64,000 nt of DNA from Morinoia aosen (Eukaryota > Arthropoda > Malacostraca > Amphipoda > Talitridae). The notes under the pieces were generated by a model. The model saw only the letters and a list, made by a program, of their open reading frames with translations. It had not been told where the DNA came from and searched no databases. The stretch lies in the NCBI GenBank assembly GCA_030386875.1, contig CM059558.1, positions 12,834,235 to 12,898,234 of the forward strand, in the 5' to 3' direction. Made by a program: the position numbers and the translations under genes. Of this stretch, positions 1 to 10,489 are shown one piece after another; position 1 is the first letter of the stretch; each line of letters begins with the position of its first letter.

Positions 1-200
1 CAAATCAAAAGATAAGAAAGGTAGTCTAACGTTTGTTGCAAATCAAACGATAAGAAAAGGGATCTCATACTTGGGGCAAATGAAAAGCTAAGCTTAAAGA
101 TCTCATATAAGCAGCAAATCAAAAGGTGAGAAAATGATCTCATATCGAGGGCGAATGAATTAAAAAATAAGAAAATGGTTCTCATATGTGGTGTTAATCA
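1..200. repeat. Degenerate tandem repeat at window start
   Basis: About four diverged units of roughly 45-55 bp. Each has a GCAAATCAAAAG-like start, a GATAAGAAAA-like middle and an ATCTCATAT-like end. The array probably continues left of the window. No coding potential is visible. Confidence 0.6.
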
Positions 201-479
201 TAATATAAAAAAGGACCATAGGGAAATCGACTGAGTCGTCATGTTTGATAAATGTAATCGGCGCTGTTTTTATATTACCCTGAACTCTACACAAAACGAT
301 CATTTTGGAGGCACTGCAAAAAGCTCAATGAATAAAACTCATTTTAACTTTTGTAGAATAATTTATTAATAGTTTAAGAACGTCACTGAAAACTGAACGT
401 CCATGTTTATTTATTCACAAATACTTTATTAACGTCATTAAAAAATGAGCTTCCTTATTTGTAATCTTTACAGCGTAAC

Positions 480-915
480 ATGATAACTGCGAAAAAAGAA
501 AACTCCTCTAAGCTGTAGCCTGGCCGCTCAAGCCTGGCGGAGAAAATTCGGTCTACTTTGCTGCATGGGACCCCGAGACTCGGACTCTGATTTTCCGGCC
601 GCTTAAATTGATGGCCTCGATTGACTTGCACAGTCGCACTGACGACCTCAGGAACGTTACGAAATGAACCTGGAATCCTGTTTGCCTCAATTTCGCGATG
701 GCGGAAACGCCGAGTTCTTCTCGGTTCCTGCGGATCCACTTTCGGGTCCGGAAACAGCACCTCCGTATTTTAGGCTTCATGAACTGGGAGTCCCATCGCC
801 GAGAGTGCCCTGCGATATCTTTCTTGTCAAGTACTTGCGATAACCGCTGAATGTCTTCGAGCGAGCTCGGAAACGATTTCTCTGAGTAAGTTGTGTCACG
901 GGAAACGTACAGCAC
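480..915 (-). other. GC-richer patch with unassigned open frames
   Basis: This stretch is clearly richer in G and C than its surroundings. Two overlapping - strand frames of 101 and 120 codons are open across it, rich in Arg, Lys and Pro. I recognise no domain, signal peptide or membrane segment. It could be a decayed host exon or the tail of an old retroelement polyprotein. The two frames overlap, so at most one is real. Confidence 0.2.
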
Positions 916-1278
916 CAGGAAGAGTTGGTAAAACTGTACTCAAATATCTTCTGTTGAGATGGAACATAATTGGTTGTACGAGTATGTACCTACTTGTGAT
1001 TTGTAACTATGCTTCATGGAACACTGGGGATTTTCATCGGTGAAGAGACTTTCATTTAAATCAAGGGAAATTTTTATGCTATTGGAACATCATAGGCGTG
1101 AAGTAACAAAAAGAATCAGATTTCTTGCCGAGTAAATTTCAAATGTGTTTATGATGCATCCGAGCTATTTGTCAATTTCGAACAAACAAAACGGAACCAC
1201 TGTTTTAAAAAACGTAACATTGATTCAAAGCAAAAAAATCATGGCGTCTAAGCTACGTGGTCAAGTCCCATCCCCTGT

Positions 1279-1380
1279 CCAACTTTTCCGCCGCCTGCAT
1301 GCATATTTTTCGCCGCCCAAGTAATTAAATCGCTTAGGCGGCGAAAAACATGCATGCTCCGGTGGAAAACTTAAACTGGG
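1279..1380. mobile_element. Short palindromic element, copy 1
   Basis: Nearly perfect palindrome: the arms carry CGCCGCC and GGCGGCG, AAAAA tracts and GCATGCAT, around a centre reading AAGTAATTAAATCGC. A second copy lies at 2978-3085. The size and the arms are those of a tiny foldback MITE or a hairpin-forming repeat. Confidence 0.6.
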
Positions 1381-1534
1381 TCTGTGTGATGGACAGCAAT
1401 GAGTAATTAATCGAGCGACTTCATCATACTCTTTGAAAAAATGAAGACCGCATGTCTCCGTGCTGATGACTGAGATGGCATCATTCTTGAATCTATGCAG
1501 TGAAACAATTAAATGCTGTGAGTGATGCTGTAGA

Positions 1535-1740
1535 GCAGTTTTTAAAAATGATGGTATGAATGTTTTCTCTTATTTAAAGTTTTACCGTCATCGACTTCGA
1601 AATAAATAAAGTACCGTGGGTATCAACGTACCTGTAATACAGTACAACATGAGCATTTTTTAAAAATGATGGAATAAATGTTACTCTTTTTTGACGTTTT
1701 ACAATAATCGACATTGAAATTAATAAAGAGCAGCGGTTAA
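1535..1740 (+). repeat. Diverged direct duplication of an ~85-bp segment
   Basis: Two similar segments, about 1535-1620 and 1650-1735, both start with TTTTTAAAAATGATGG and share a GTTTTAC...TCGAC...GAAAT...AATAAAG order. It looks like an old tandem duplication. No gene is seen in or next to it; the remaining sequence from 1381 to 2180 holds nothing I recognise. Confidence 0.5.
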
Positions 1741-2180
1741 AACTTTCATTTGAGAAGCAGTGTATTGTAGTGAGCGATATCGATAGGTGTAAGGAATAAA
1801 GTCATGAGCTACTGCTTGAATTTTTTAAACTATGAAGAAATTTTAAGGGGAAAATTTAAGGATCTAGCGCAGAAGTCTAAATCAACTGTCAGGAGTTCGA
1901 ACCTACCTTGCCTTTGTTGATTAATATTTATCTTCATGAAACCAAATCTAACTAAAGAAATTTTCAATTAGTAATTCGTGATTGTCAATTGAATTTCATC
2001 ATAAGATGCCACGAGTAAAAAATCCTCTCTCAATAACACAATTGACCCTGTCACGGCTATAGTATGCCTCGGATGGTTTGTCCATCAATAATATTATTAG
2101 GACCTTTATATTCAGGAATTTTCAAAATCCAATGTGTTGTAATACATTTCATGCATCAACTTTTTTACATAAATATTTTT

Positions 2181-2212
2181 TCTTTTCTTTCTTTCTTTCT
2201 TTCTTTCTTTTT

Positions 2213-2255
<43 letters not shown>
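2181..2255. repeat. (CTTT)n microsatellite
   Basis: About 75 bp of CTTT/TTTC repeats with one short T-rich interruption. The Phe/Ser-rich (+ strand) and Lys/Glu/Arg-rich (- strand) frames across it are artefacts of the repeat. Confidence 0.9.
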
Positions 2256-2977
2256 AACAGTGGCTTCCTCAGACGTTCTCGAGTAGCAAAATTCCGTGGC
2301 ACAATCCAGTAAAACTTCTGAAAATCCCATTAATTTGTGCTTCATCGTCTTCATGAGCCTCAAACTGCTCAGTAGCATGGGCGGTCTGCGAAGGAATCAT
2401 GCAACGCGTCATTTAAGAAGCCGCGATGACCGCGGTCCAGACAGAACACTGGGTCAACCACACTATCATTTGCTAGATCAAACCGTTCCTAAACGAGCTC
2501 ATGCAAAACATAATAATAAAACAGTGTAATGACATAAGCAGCCGGAACATGGCCCGCTTATGAGGGTTTAATGGGTCCATTCTTTCCATGAGTTACGGCG
2601 AATACGATGAACTGTGCAGATAATACCCACGCCATATTGCCGACCAGGGCCTGCGCACAATTACAGTAGGTTAAGTGGCACTAAAATTCGCTCGCGTGCT
2701 GAAGGGCTTCAAGGACCCAGAGCGAGTGGATGTGAATTTGAACTCGAGCTCTAAAATTTAACATCCTCAGAGAAGGAACATTGGCAACTGATTTTATCTC
2801 GTACCCAATTTCCATGACTTTTTATGCCGTTTTTATAACTGCGGATAGGCTCGAGGATCAGTGTGAGTCATTCTGGGTGCTGCTGTACGTGCTGGTGTTC
2901 GTGTGAAAAGAGCAGGAATTGTCATCGATGCGATGTTGGAATTTTGGCCCGAATTTCTTTCGATAAAAGAACACTGG

Positions 2978-3085
2978 CCCAGACTAGGTTTTTCGCCACC
3001 TGCATGCATGTTTTTCGCCACCCCAGTAATTAAATCGCTTAGGCGGCGAAAAACATTCATGCTCCGGCGAAAAAGTTAGGCTGGG
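2978..3085. mobile_element. Short palindromic element, copy 2
   Basis: Same family as 1279-1380 and more intact. The ends read CCCAGACTAGGTTTTTCGCC and its near-inverse (GGCGAAAAAGTTAGGCTGGG), and the centre again is GTAATTAAATCGC. No convincing target duplication is visible. Confidence 0.65.
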
Positions 3086-5048
3086 AGAATAAGATACTCT
3101 TTTCGGTTGTCTTTCATTGTCAAAACTTTAAGGTGACAAAACAAATTTGCATCACAACATGCAGACAGCATATGTCTTTCACAACGTCCTACCCAGTTTC
3201 AAATGCTCTTCAGTTGCGTCGGTGAACTTTTTAAGCCAAAAGACCTTCCACACTCGGATGCATCCCTGTCGTTATTTACATATGTACGTATAGCAGTGTG
3301 ATTGGAAATTGCGGTTGTACAGGACTCAGTGGAAAATTGCCATTCAGACAGTATACATGGCCAGGTGTCGGTGCAGCTCAAATAATGTAGCCGAGGTGTT
3401 GCCCAAAATATCTACTTAGTACCATCTTCCAGGAGGTATTCTTACACCTACCTTTAATGAACTTTTGTATCAGTTTTGAAAATCAGTATTTCATGGTTTT
3501 GGTTTGCTTAAGATTAGACCCACGTTCTAACTCCAAAAGGTACTTATCCACTTCTGAGAGATGAATTTGAGGAAGTGAATAAGTGCGGGATATCAATTAA
3601 AGATTTTTTACCGCAAAAATCAATTTCATCATGATGGGTATTGACGATGTATAATAATCTGAAACACTGTTTAAAAATCGGCATTTTTTCTAAGCAATAA
3701 ATGCTGGGGATGGATGGTTGTGTTTGAATTGATTTCAAGGAACTCATTTGAAGTTCAGTAGAAGTACATTGAAAATATTCAACAACACTTAATCAGAACA
3801 AGAACAAGCTAAGAATTTAATCACGCGTTATTTCTTCGAAGAAACCAACCCTGCCTTCTGTATTGCCTCCATCGTGTCAGGGTCAAAAGATTCAATTGTT
3901 ACTTCTTTCCGGTTTTTGAGTCAACTCTCATATTCAGAAAGTATTCAGAATGCTTTTTGACTCCTGCCCCTCTCACTCTCACGCCATCACTACCAACACG
4001 ATCATTTAATTCCCATCTTTCGGCACCTGAACTCAATTTTCCGTTCTCTGATTCTCAATTTTTCATTCTTTTTTACGACTTTATCAACCTCCAGAATTGG
4101 ATTTTGTTATTAATATAAAGGAAAGGAAGCAGCAAAGAGACTGTCTCTTTCCCGTAAAATTTCGCTCGTACATATCATCCCTCCATCAATTAGTGAACTT
4201 TTTCTTACAACTCTCTTTTCTTTTTACGTTTGCTTTACTCTCCAAGTCAATTTTAAATCGTCGCGCTCACATGCAGCTTGTCTTTTTCTCAAGTTTATAC
4301 GGAATTTTATTCAATATTTTAACACCAAGTGAATAAAGTCTAACTGGTGACATCAAAAAAATGGCAGAGTAAGCTTCACAAAGCTCCGTATTTGTATCAG
4401 ATTTAATAATTGAAGAAAATATTGAAGCTATGCAGAAAATAAGAATGCTTTCAAGCTAAGAACATTTTATTCAGAAATTAAATAAAACAATTTGATTTTT
4501 TTTCTGGTTCGCTTGCATGCGTTCTACTAAGAATTCAGACCCTGAAATTTGTTTCTTTAACAGCCAGTTTCATAGAATCTCTTAACTGGACTTATGAAGC
4601 TCATCCATGGGCATAACATTTTTTTAAAAATTGGCTGTATAATTTTCCAAACGCTCAATAAAACTTGTTTTGTTCGGAAGACGTGGTTCAAAATTCTTTG
4701 GTTAACAAAATCCGTAGGCCCGTAGTTTTTTACTAACTTAGAAAAGGTTTCACGACTAAAGTTAAAAGACCCAATAACTGATTCAGTTTATTTATTTAAA
4801 GCACGTTATTTCCAGTCGAGGGAAAATATGGGCAAGTGAAACTCGCTTAGAAAAGTTTCCCCTACTATTATTTGATTTGTTGATTAATATCTTGAAAAAT
4901 AAAACAGATTTCTTTAAGTGATCAAGAGAAGTGACCAAAGTTTTCAAGGTTTCATTCCATTGAAAGCGTCCTCTGCTCAAGAGAAATGAAGCCTGGCAAA
5001 ATGAATCGGAATGCCAGTAAAAGTTTTCTAGTTTACGTAGCAGAAACA
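3086..5048. other. AT-rich intergenic DNA, nothing recognised
   Basis: Only short unconvincing open frames occur here, none with a recognisable motif. I see no tRNA, rRNA, transposase or repeat family in it. Confidence 0.4.
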
Positions 5049-5049
5049 A

Positions 5050-5173
5050 TCACGTTGCTCGCGATAATAATCACGATAATAATAACGATAATAATCACGA
5101 TAATAATCACGCGATAATAATCACGATAATAATCACGATAATATTCACGATAATAATCACGTTGCTCGCGATG
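5050..5173. repeat. 12-bp microsatellite (GATAATAATCAC)n
   Basis: About eight copies of a GATAATAATCAC-like 12-mer, bounded on both sides by GTTGCTCGCGAT. The matching flanks suggest the flank itself was part of the expansion. The following 700 bp hold nothing recognised. Confidence 0.8.
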
Positions 5174-5871
5174 CGACCCATCGGTGCGTCGTGCCCTATG
5201 CTCTTCCTGCTGCGAAACGACCTATCGATGGTTGGTGGGAAAATTTTAACAATCTCTTAAAATCAATTATATTTACTGAACTCAGTTGATGTTTTGGTAT
5301 TTATGAAATTGGTAACAACTTTTGACTTTAAATTTGAGCTGAATACTGAACTTCAGCTTAAGTCAACGTGTTAAAATCAGCTCGTGCTGAGCAGAGGGTG
5401 TGGTCTCGTACTCGGACGAGTGGCAAGTTTGCGAGGAGCAGATGCTGATGATCCGCCATGCATTGTCTCAATCGAGCTAAAGATGCGCTTCATTGTGTCG
5501 GGCACTGTTCCCGCCATGTCCAGGAATTAGCATAAGAGCTCTTTAAGACAAAAGGAATGTTAAACATATCATCTCCTGATTTTTTGAAGCACAGCTTGCA
5601 AGGTTTGTTCAATAAAATGGATTATTCATCCTTATTTGGAACACGATACACAAACAAGACAAATTTTATCAGTAGATTCATTCGCTATTTCATTCTCGCG
5701 CCCCATAAATATTTTTCTGCCCTTAATTTGGCCAGAAAGTAGGAAATGAGTTGAGTGGAATCCTAGCTCATTGTGCAGGAGAGTTCCCCAACCCCTACAC
5801 CCTATTTTTCACATGTTCTTTGTTTACTTCATCACTTGAGGAGCTGCTCGCTGCAGCAAATTCATTAAACG

Positions 5872-5950
5872 AGCAGCTGCGGGGAATAGAACCCCAGATC
5901 TCATCGTTCTAAGTGTAGCACTTTATCTTAGCATTTCAGCGAAGATATAG
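5872..5950 (-). repeat. tRNA-like fragment (possible SINE head)
   Basis: On the - strand the sequence has GGGGTTCTATTCCCC, close to an RNA polymerase III B box, preceded at the right distance by a TAAGATAAAGTGCTAC stretch resembling a degraded A-box region and a D-arm/anticodon-like segment (CTTAGAACGATGAGATC). No intact cloverleaf can be drawn by eye, so it is more likely a tRNA-derived SINE remnant than a working tRNA. Confidence 0.35.
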
Positions 5951-6076
5951 CGGTACTTCCAAGCAAAAACAAATTTGAAAATTTGAAATAGCGGATTTTT
6001 TTTAATAAACTGATGAAATGTAACATTGTGTACAAAATTTCCTTATACCTTTTTCGTAACTCAAAACCGGAGCGTT

Positions 6077-7736
6077 TGTAGCATTAGCTACAAAATGTAT
6101 AAATTCAGTGAATTTCTCATTAACATTTAAATAACAGAATTATTGGCATTAAAAATCTTACTTCACATTATTATTAATAATTTTCTACTTATAATTAGTA
6201 ATCTTAAAAGTTTTTGTGTAAAAGCACAAAAATGAAAATAAGTATCGACAGTTTCGAGTTTTAAGTCGTTGTGATGGCAACACCACAGCCGACGCCATTG
6301 TAGGAGCATCATTTCTTACTTGTGTGTGTCTCGTGTGGGTCAGCGTCTCGTAAGTGAAAATAAGTGTTACTTTAGGAATTCTGAATTAGAAAATTATGTG
6401 TTTCATCATGTTTAAGTTATAAGTGATTTTTACCAGTGCTGTGTTATTTAAAGATGTGCAAATAGTTCGTAGATATTTCGTGCGAATGGCATGGCATATT
6501 CTGAAGTATTCTCAAAGATGGCGTAGCGTGAATGGTGTGTGTCATGTTCATTTTTATGTTCAGGATTACACTTTATATATTCAAAATATTTCTTTTCCAC
6601 TGCAAGTATATACTCACAGTGTTTTCAGTATAATTGGCATGTGGACAGTGTAGGACTGCCTGTTGGTTTTCGTACGGGCATATTATAAATTACGGGATTC
6701 ATTAATATTCATTCATTTTGTTATTGATCGTGTGCTTAAATTGGATCGCCGATCGTGCGCTTAAATCACATATAGTTTTCATAATATGAATAACAATTAT
6801 GACCTTATCAAAATTCTTAAATGTCATGCTTATATTTTTAAATCAAGAGCAATAGAGAAAGAGCTATTGCCAGCTGGTTAAATCTATCCTTATTCTTCAT
6901 GAGCTTAACAAAAAGAGCAATAAATAGCTCGAGTTAATCTGTAGGAAAACTCAGGGTTTCTCCGTGATGCGAATTTACCGTTGCAATGCTAAGGAGAACA
7001 GTTGTTGTGGGTTTTTCTTGGTGCCTCTCCGGGAATGTATCATTCAGCGTCTTCGAATATTCCAGATTTCTTCGACGTCAACAAACGCCACAACACATCA
7101 TCCCTGGGCCTTGAGCTTACCATTTAACTCAGCCTTGAGTTTCACCATTTACTTTGCCTAGTTCTGACGTGAGCCGGATTTTTACCTGGGCTTTATTTAC
7201 CTTGCTTCCACCTCGGTTTCGAGCTGTTTTCAGCCTGGTATATTACCTAATTACTGGCTAAATGTTTAAACTGTTTCAAAACCACGGACACTGATCTTCA
7301 GCGTGTAATGATCTTAAATTTCAAAACCAATTAAGATCGATTTACCAACATCAATCCCGGCTCAAATTGATTTTCTTTCACCTGCTCAAATTAAGCAGAT
7401 TTGGAACTTATTCCGAAATCCCACTGATTTCTCTGGTTTGCTAATTTGCCCGCACTCTGAAAGTGATTTCCACAAAACACACACACGCACACCCTGTCAA
7501 CTTCGTCACTCGCCGGAGCCTTCGCCTGCACGGACTGCACCACCTCAGTCAAGCTCTTCAGAATTAAGAACGCATCGGTCCTCCCGGCTTCTTCCAATAA
7601 AGATCTATAAGCTGAGTCCCCAAAATTGTCGTCATTCCCCTCTCGTTATCGTGCTCTTAAACTTACTTCTCGAGATTATTTACGTTTTGATGGTTGGGCA
7701 TTATCGTAAAGTCTACCCCGACCATCAAACGTAAAA
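6077..7736 (+). repeat. G1 5' LTR
   Basis: Begins TGTAGCATTAGC and ends ATCAAACGTAAAA; the same length as the 3' copy. The 3' end is not the usual CA. The short open frames inside (for example 7438-7734) recur in the other LTR only because the two LTRs are near copies. Confidence 0.9.
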
Positions 7737-7737
7737 G

Positions 7738-7755
7738 TGGTGACCTTGCCAGAGT
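7738..7755 (+). promoter_or_regulatory. G1 primer-binding site
   Basis: TGGTGACC starts one base after the 5' LTR. These eight bases match the complement of a tRNA-Trp 3' end; the next bases do not. The following AGAGTGAC is shared with the primer region of G2. Confidence 0.6.
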
Positions 7756-8217
7756 GACATTTTATATTGGGTGACTCCCAAGTTTAAAAACAATTCAACT
7801 CGAGAAGTGTTTGAGAAAACGTGAAAGAGGAGAATGTTGGTATATCATTGTAGTGATAAGTTCCCATTGTCGTAGTTTCCTTGAGAATTTTTCTGTGGAT
7901 TTACCGTGCTAATGTTTCTCTGAGTAGCTCTAAAATTTTTTTTCCTTTCATGCTGTTTCCTGTCTTTTGTTTCATGTGCCACAGTAGGTAGAAAAAATTT
8001 TTTCCCTTCTTTCCGTGCTTTACGCTTATTTCTGACGACCGTAAAAAAATTTTTTTCCTTTTCTCTCTCGTTTCATGTCTGTATTGGGATTAACTGAGTA
8101 GGTGTACGTAAACACAAACCCTTTGACACTTTAATACCGAAGTTATTAGGTGTTGATTACGTAAATTCTGTGCCGTTAAGTGAATAAATTCTTTTTGCAC
8201 TCAAAACGAAAATTGCC
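7756..8217 (+). other. G1 untranslated leader, up to the Polinton
   Basis: Non-coding leader of G1. Three spaced A-tract/T-tract blocks (AAAATTTTTTT-like, each followed by CCTTTTC-like pyrimidines) occur at about 7930, 7995 and 8045. It stops at ATTGCC (8212-8217), the left copy of the Polinton target duplication. Confidence 0.6.
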
Positions 8218-8508
8218 AGTAGTAAGGGGAAAGAGCCTGCCAGCACAATTTAGGATTTTTGGAGGATTTCAGCAATTGAAGACCGACCTTGAAAAGCCTC
8301 AAAGCCTCATCCATGATTTTTGGAGGGTTACAGCAATTAAAGAACGACCTTGTGAAGCCTCAAAATCCATGATTTTACGAATTAACTGGAAGAGTAAAAA
8401 ATATTCTTATTTTGCAAAATTATTTCAATACTTAAAATGTTACGATCAAGAAAAAGTGATTTGCTAATGAAATTTTTAAAGAAGTATATAATTTCAATAA
8501 AACGTTTA
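8218..8508 (+). repeat. Polinton left terminal inverted repeat
   Basis: 291 bp, matched by 21750-22040 on the other strand. It has an internal near-duplication: a TTTTTGGAGG...CAGCAATT...CGACCTTG block occurs twice about 70 bp apart. The 95-codon frame through it is a chance frame. Confidence 0.92.
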
Positions 8509-8572
8509 AAATATGTAATAAACTATTTACAATACTTGAATCCATGTGTGTGTATAGGCTGGTGTTTCAAAT

Positions 8573-9349
8573 CTAGGTATTTACAAAGTCTTTAAAATAC
8601 TTTTTCGGAATATAAACTTGGTTCAAATTCCTACAGTATTTTCCCTTTAATGGGTGAACGTCTTTGTTTATCATTATGTAGCTATAAGGAATTTTGAAAG
8701 TATCACTGCAAAATTCAATAAATTCTTCTAAGGACATGTCTCCTGAGACAATGTCCATATGAATATTTCTTAAATCGTTAGTTGGTAATTCAAATAGAAT
8801 CAATAGGTTTGCATTCGTCCGTATCGACTGACGATGTAATAAATAATAATTTTGAGTCAAGTAAATCGAGCTGCAATTATTATGCCTCCCTCGGGTGTAA
8901 AAATTATCAGCTGGTGTCTGATTCTTTTCAGTTGCTATGTCATCGAATCTAAACAATTTTTTTTTCTTAGCATTCACTTCACTAGGATCAGGAATAGAAG
9001 TGATATCTTCAAAATATTTAACGATTACCTTTGCGCTGCGTTTTACAGGTAAGCCTTCGAGAAATGTATCAATATTTCCACTACCGATTTTAAAAAGCTC
9101 AATTATTTCAGACTGTTTATAACCTTTTGAAAAAGCATTTTTAAGTAGTTTATATTCTGCTTGTTTTATCGATTTACTATAAAGAAACAGGTTGGTAAAA
9201 TCGATATATTCCTCAAGAAGAAGTCTGATCAATAAACAGGTTTTACCACAATTCGATCTACCGACTATTACACACCGTAAAGAAGGTGAAGGAAAAATAA
9301 AATGATTCTTTTGATTATTTCTTTTACTGTCTTTCCACATATACACCAT
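8573..9349 (-). CDS. Polinton packaging ATPase (FtsK/HerA, A32-like)
   Basis: 258 aa, open over full length. In double-stranded DNA viruses this family pumps the genome into the preformed capsid. The Walker A loop GRSNCGKTCL sits near residues 30-40. A hydrophobic-then-acidic Walker B-like segment (LFRFDDIA) lies near residue 135, followed by a QNYY...R motif with the order seen in A32-like ATPases. The start ATG follows TATATAAA. It is the last gene before the left TIR. It looks whole and is a fossil viral part by context. Confidence 0.88.
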   Translation of the reverse strand: MVYMWKDSKRNNQKNHFIFPSPSLRCVIVGRSNCGKTCLLIRLLLEEYIDFTNLFLYSKSIKQAEYKLLKNAFSKGYKQSEIIELFKIGSGNIDTFLEGLPVKRSAKVIVKYFEDITSIPDPSEVNAKKKKLFRFDDIATEKNQTPADNFYTRGRHNNCSSIYLTQNYYLLHRQSIRTNANLLILFELPTNDLRNIHMDIVSGDMSLEEFIEFCSDTFKIPYSYIMINKDVHPLKGKYCRNLNQVYIPKKYFKDFVNT

Positions 9350-9458
9350 TTTATATAACTAATAAACTACAACTGATTTTTCAAAATTTATTTCCTGTTT
9401 TTAGCAATTGTAAACATTGTTTTTTTTTTAAATTTGCTACTTCATTAAGTTCAATTCA

Positions 9459-9704
9459 TCAATGTTTTTTCTTTCTTATTGGTTGTCTCGTTGGGCAATA
9501 ACGAGAGAAAAAGCTGCCTTTGGTGTCATTAGAAACGTTACTGATTAATGTTTCAAGATGAATGATATTTGACTCTAATTGAGTAATAAATTCCTTATTT
9601 AATTCGACATCATTTTGAATTTGATTAACATTTAATTGCAATTTATTTATGTTTGCAGTATTGCGAACAACTTCTCTTTGAATGTCTGTAATAATATCTT
9701 CCAT
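9459..9704 (-). CDS. Small Polinton coiled-coil protein
   Basis: 81 aa, mostly one predicted coiled coil with Asn/Gln/Ile heptads and a basic tail ending RKKKH. No named family is recognised. It lies between the ATPase and the fibre-like genes and its start follows an A-rich TTAATAAA. It may be a minor structural protein or a leftover of the neighbouring fibre genes. Confidence 0.5.
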   Translation of the reverse strand: MEDIITDIQREVVRNTANINKLQLNVNQIQNDVELNKEFITQLESNIIHLETLISNVSNDTKGSFFSRYCPTRQPIRKKKH

Positions 9705-9772
9705 TTTATTAAGTTTAATTCTTCAATGTGTTTTTCTTTTTTATTAAGTTCAACTATTAAAAAACATGTTTT

Positions 9773-10471
9773 TTAATTCAACGGTTCAACGGTTTCTCGT
9801 CTCAAAGTATTCTCTAACGATATTAATCTGTTTTTAATATCAGCATTATCATCCTCCAATTTCTGCGATGACTGTTTCAATTTTTCTATTTCATTTGTAT
9901 TTATGATTGTTTCTCTATCCTGTTCATGAAGATTATTTCTAAAAGTTTCAATATATGAACTCATATCGTTGAATACTCTCTCGAGATTTGCGAAGTCTAA
10001 TTTCACACTTTTTATTACCTCTTCTTCCAACCTCTTTATCTCATTTTTCAAAAAGTCTGTATGTTCTGAAGTACCTGTTCAAATCACCTCTATTTTTTCC
10101 TCAGATATTCTACTATGTTCATCGAGATTTGTCATAATTTCACTGGGTTTTTCTTGAAAACCTGTAGTGTTCTCATCTATAGATGCTTGGATAGAATCAC
10201 TTCTGAACTGATAATTTTCATTGATAAGATTTTCTCTTACCTCTATATATTTTCTGAGATGAAGCCTCAAATTTTCCAAAACTTCGTCAACATATTTTTT
10301 ATTCGTAGCGTCAAATTCTTCGATTGGAAAAACAATATTTGCAAGTCTTCTATTATTTAAATCGAAATTTTGATCTTCATCAAGATATTTAAAACCTATT
10401 CCAGGAGGTCCTGGTTGTGAAGATAAAAATGATTTTTTTCCTTGTTGTCCAAAAATATTTACGCCTATCAT
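9773..10471 (-). pseudogene. Polinton fibre-like gene (collagen-like start, coiled coil), broken
   Basis: The 5' part encodes a GPPG collagen-like turn followed by a motif typical of phage tail fibres and adintovirus fibre-like proteins (LNNRRLANI...DATNKKYVDE), then a long coiled coil. Such proteins form trimeric spikes that bind host cells; that role is inferred from similarity. The start ATG follows TATAAAAA. The gene is broken (about one break) and is a fossil. Confidence 0.55.
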
Positions 10472-10489
10472 TTTTTATACATAGAATTT

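Noticed and set aside
455-915. Two - strand frames as possible genes
   Set aside because: They overlap in different frames, have no recognisable motif and no clear splice context. Kept only as an unassigned GC-rich patch.
1870-1920. B-box-like GAGTTCGAACC as a tRNA or SINE
   Set aside because: No A box at the right distance and no repeat partner.
2064-2378. Phe/Ser-rich and Lys/Glu/Arg-rich frames
   Set aside because: Products of the CTTT microsatellite.
5872-5950. A working tRNA gene
   Set aside because: Only the B-box part is good; no full cloverleaf could be drawn.
7438-7734. 98-codon frame repeated at 27726-28022
   Set aside because: Lies in the two G1 LTRs; its conservation only reflects LTR identity.
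8180-8467. 95-codon frame, similar to one at 21791-22129
   Set aside because: Similarity is due to the Polinton TIRs; the frames run from the TIR into unrelated flanks.
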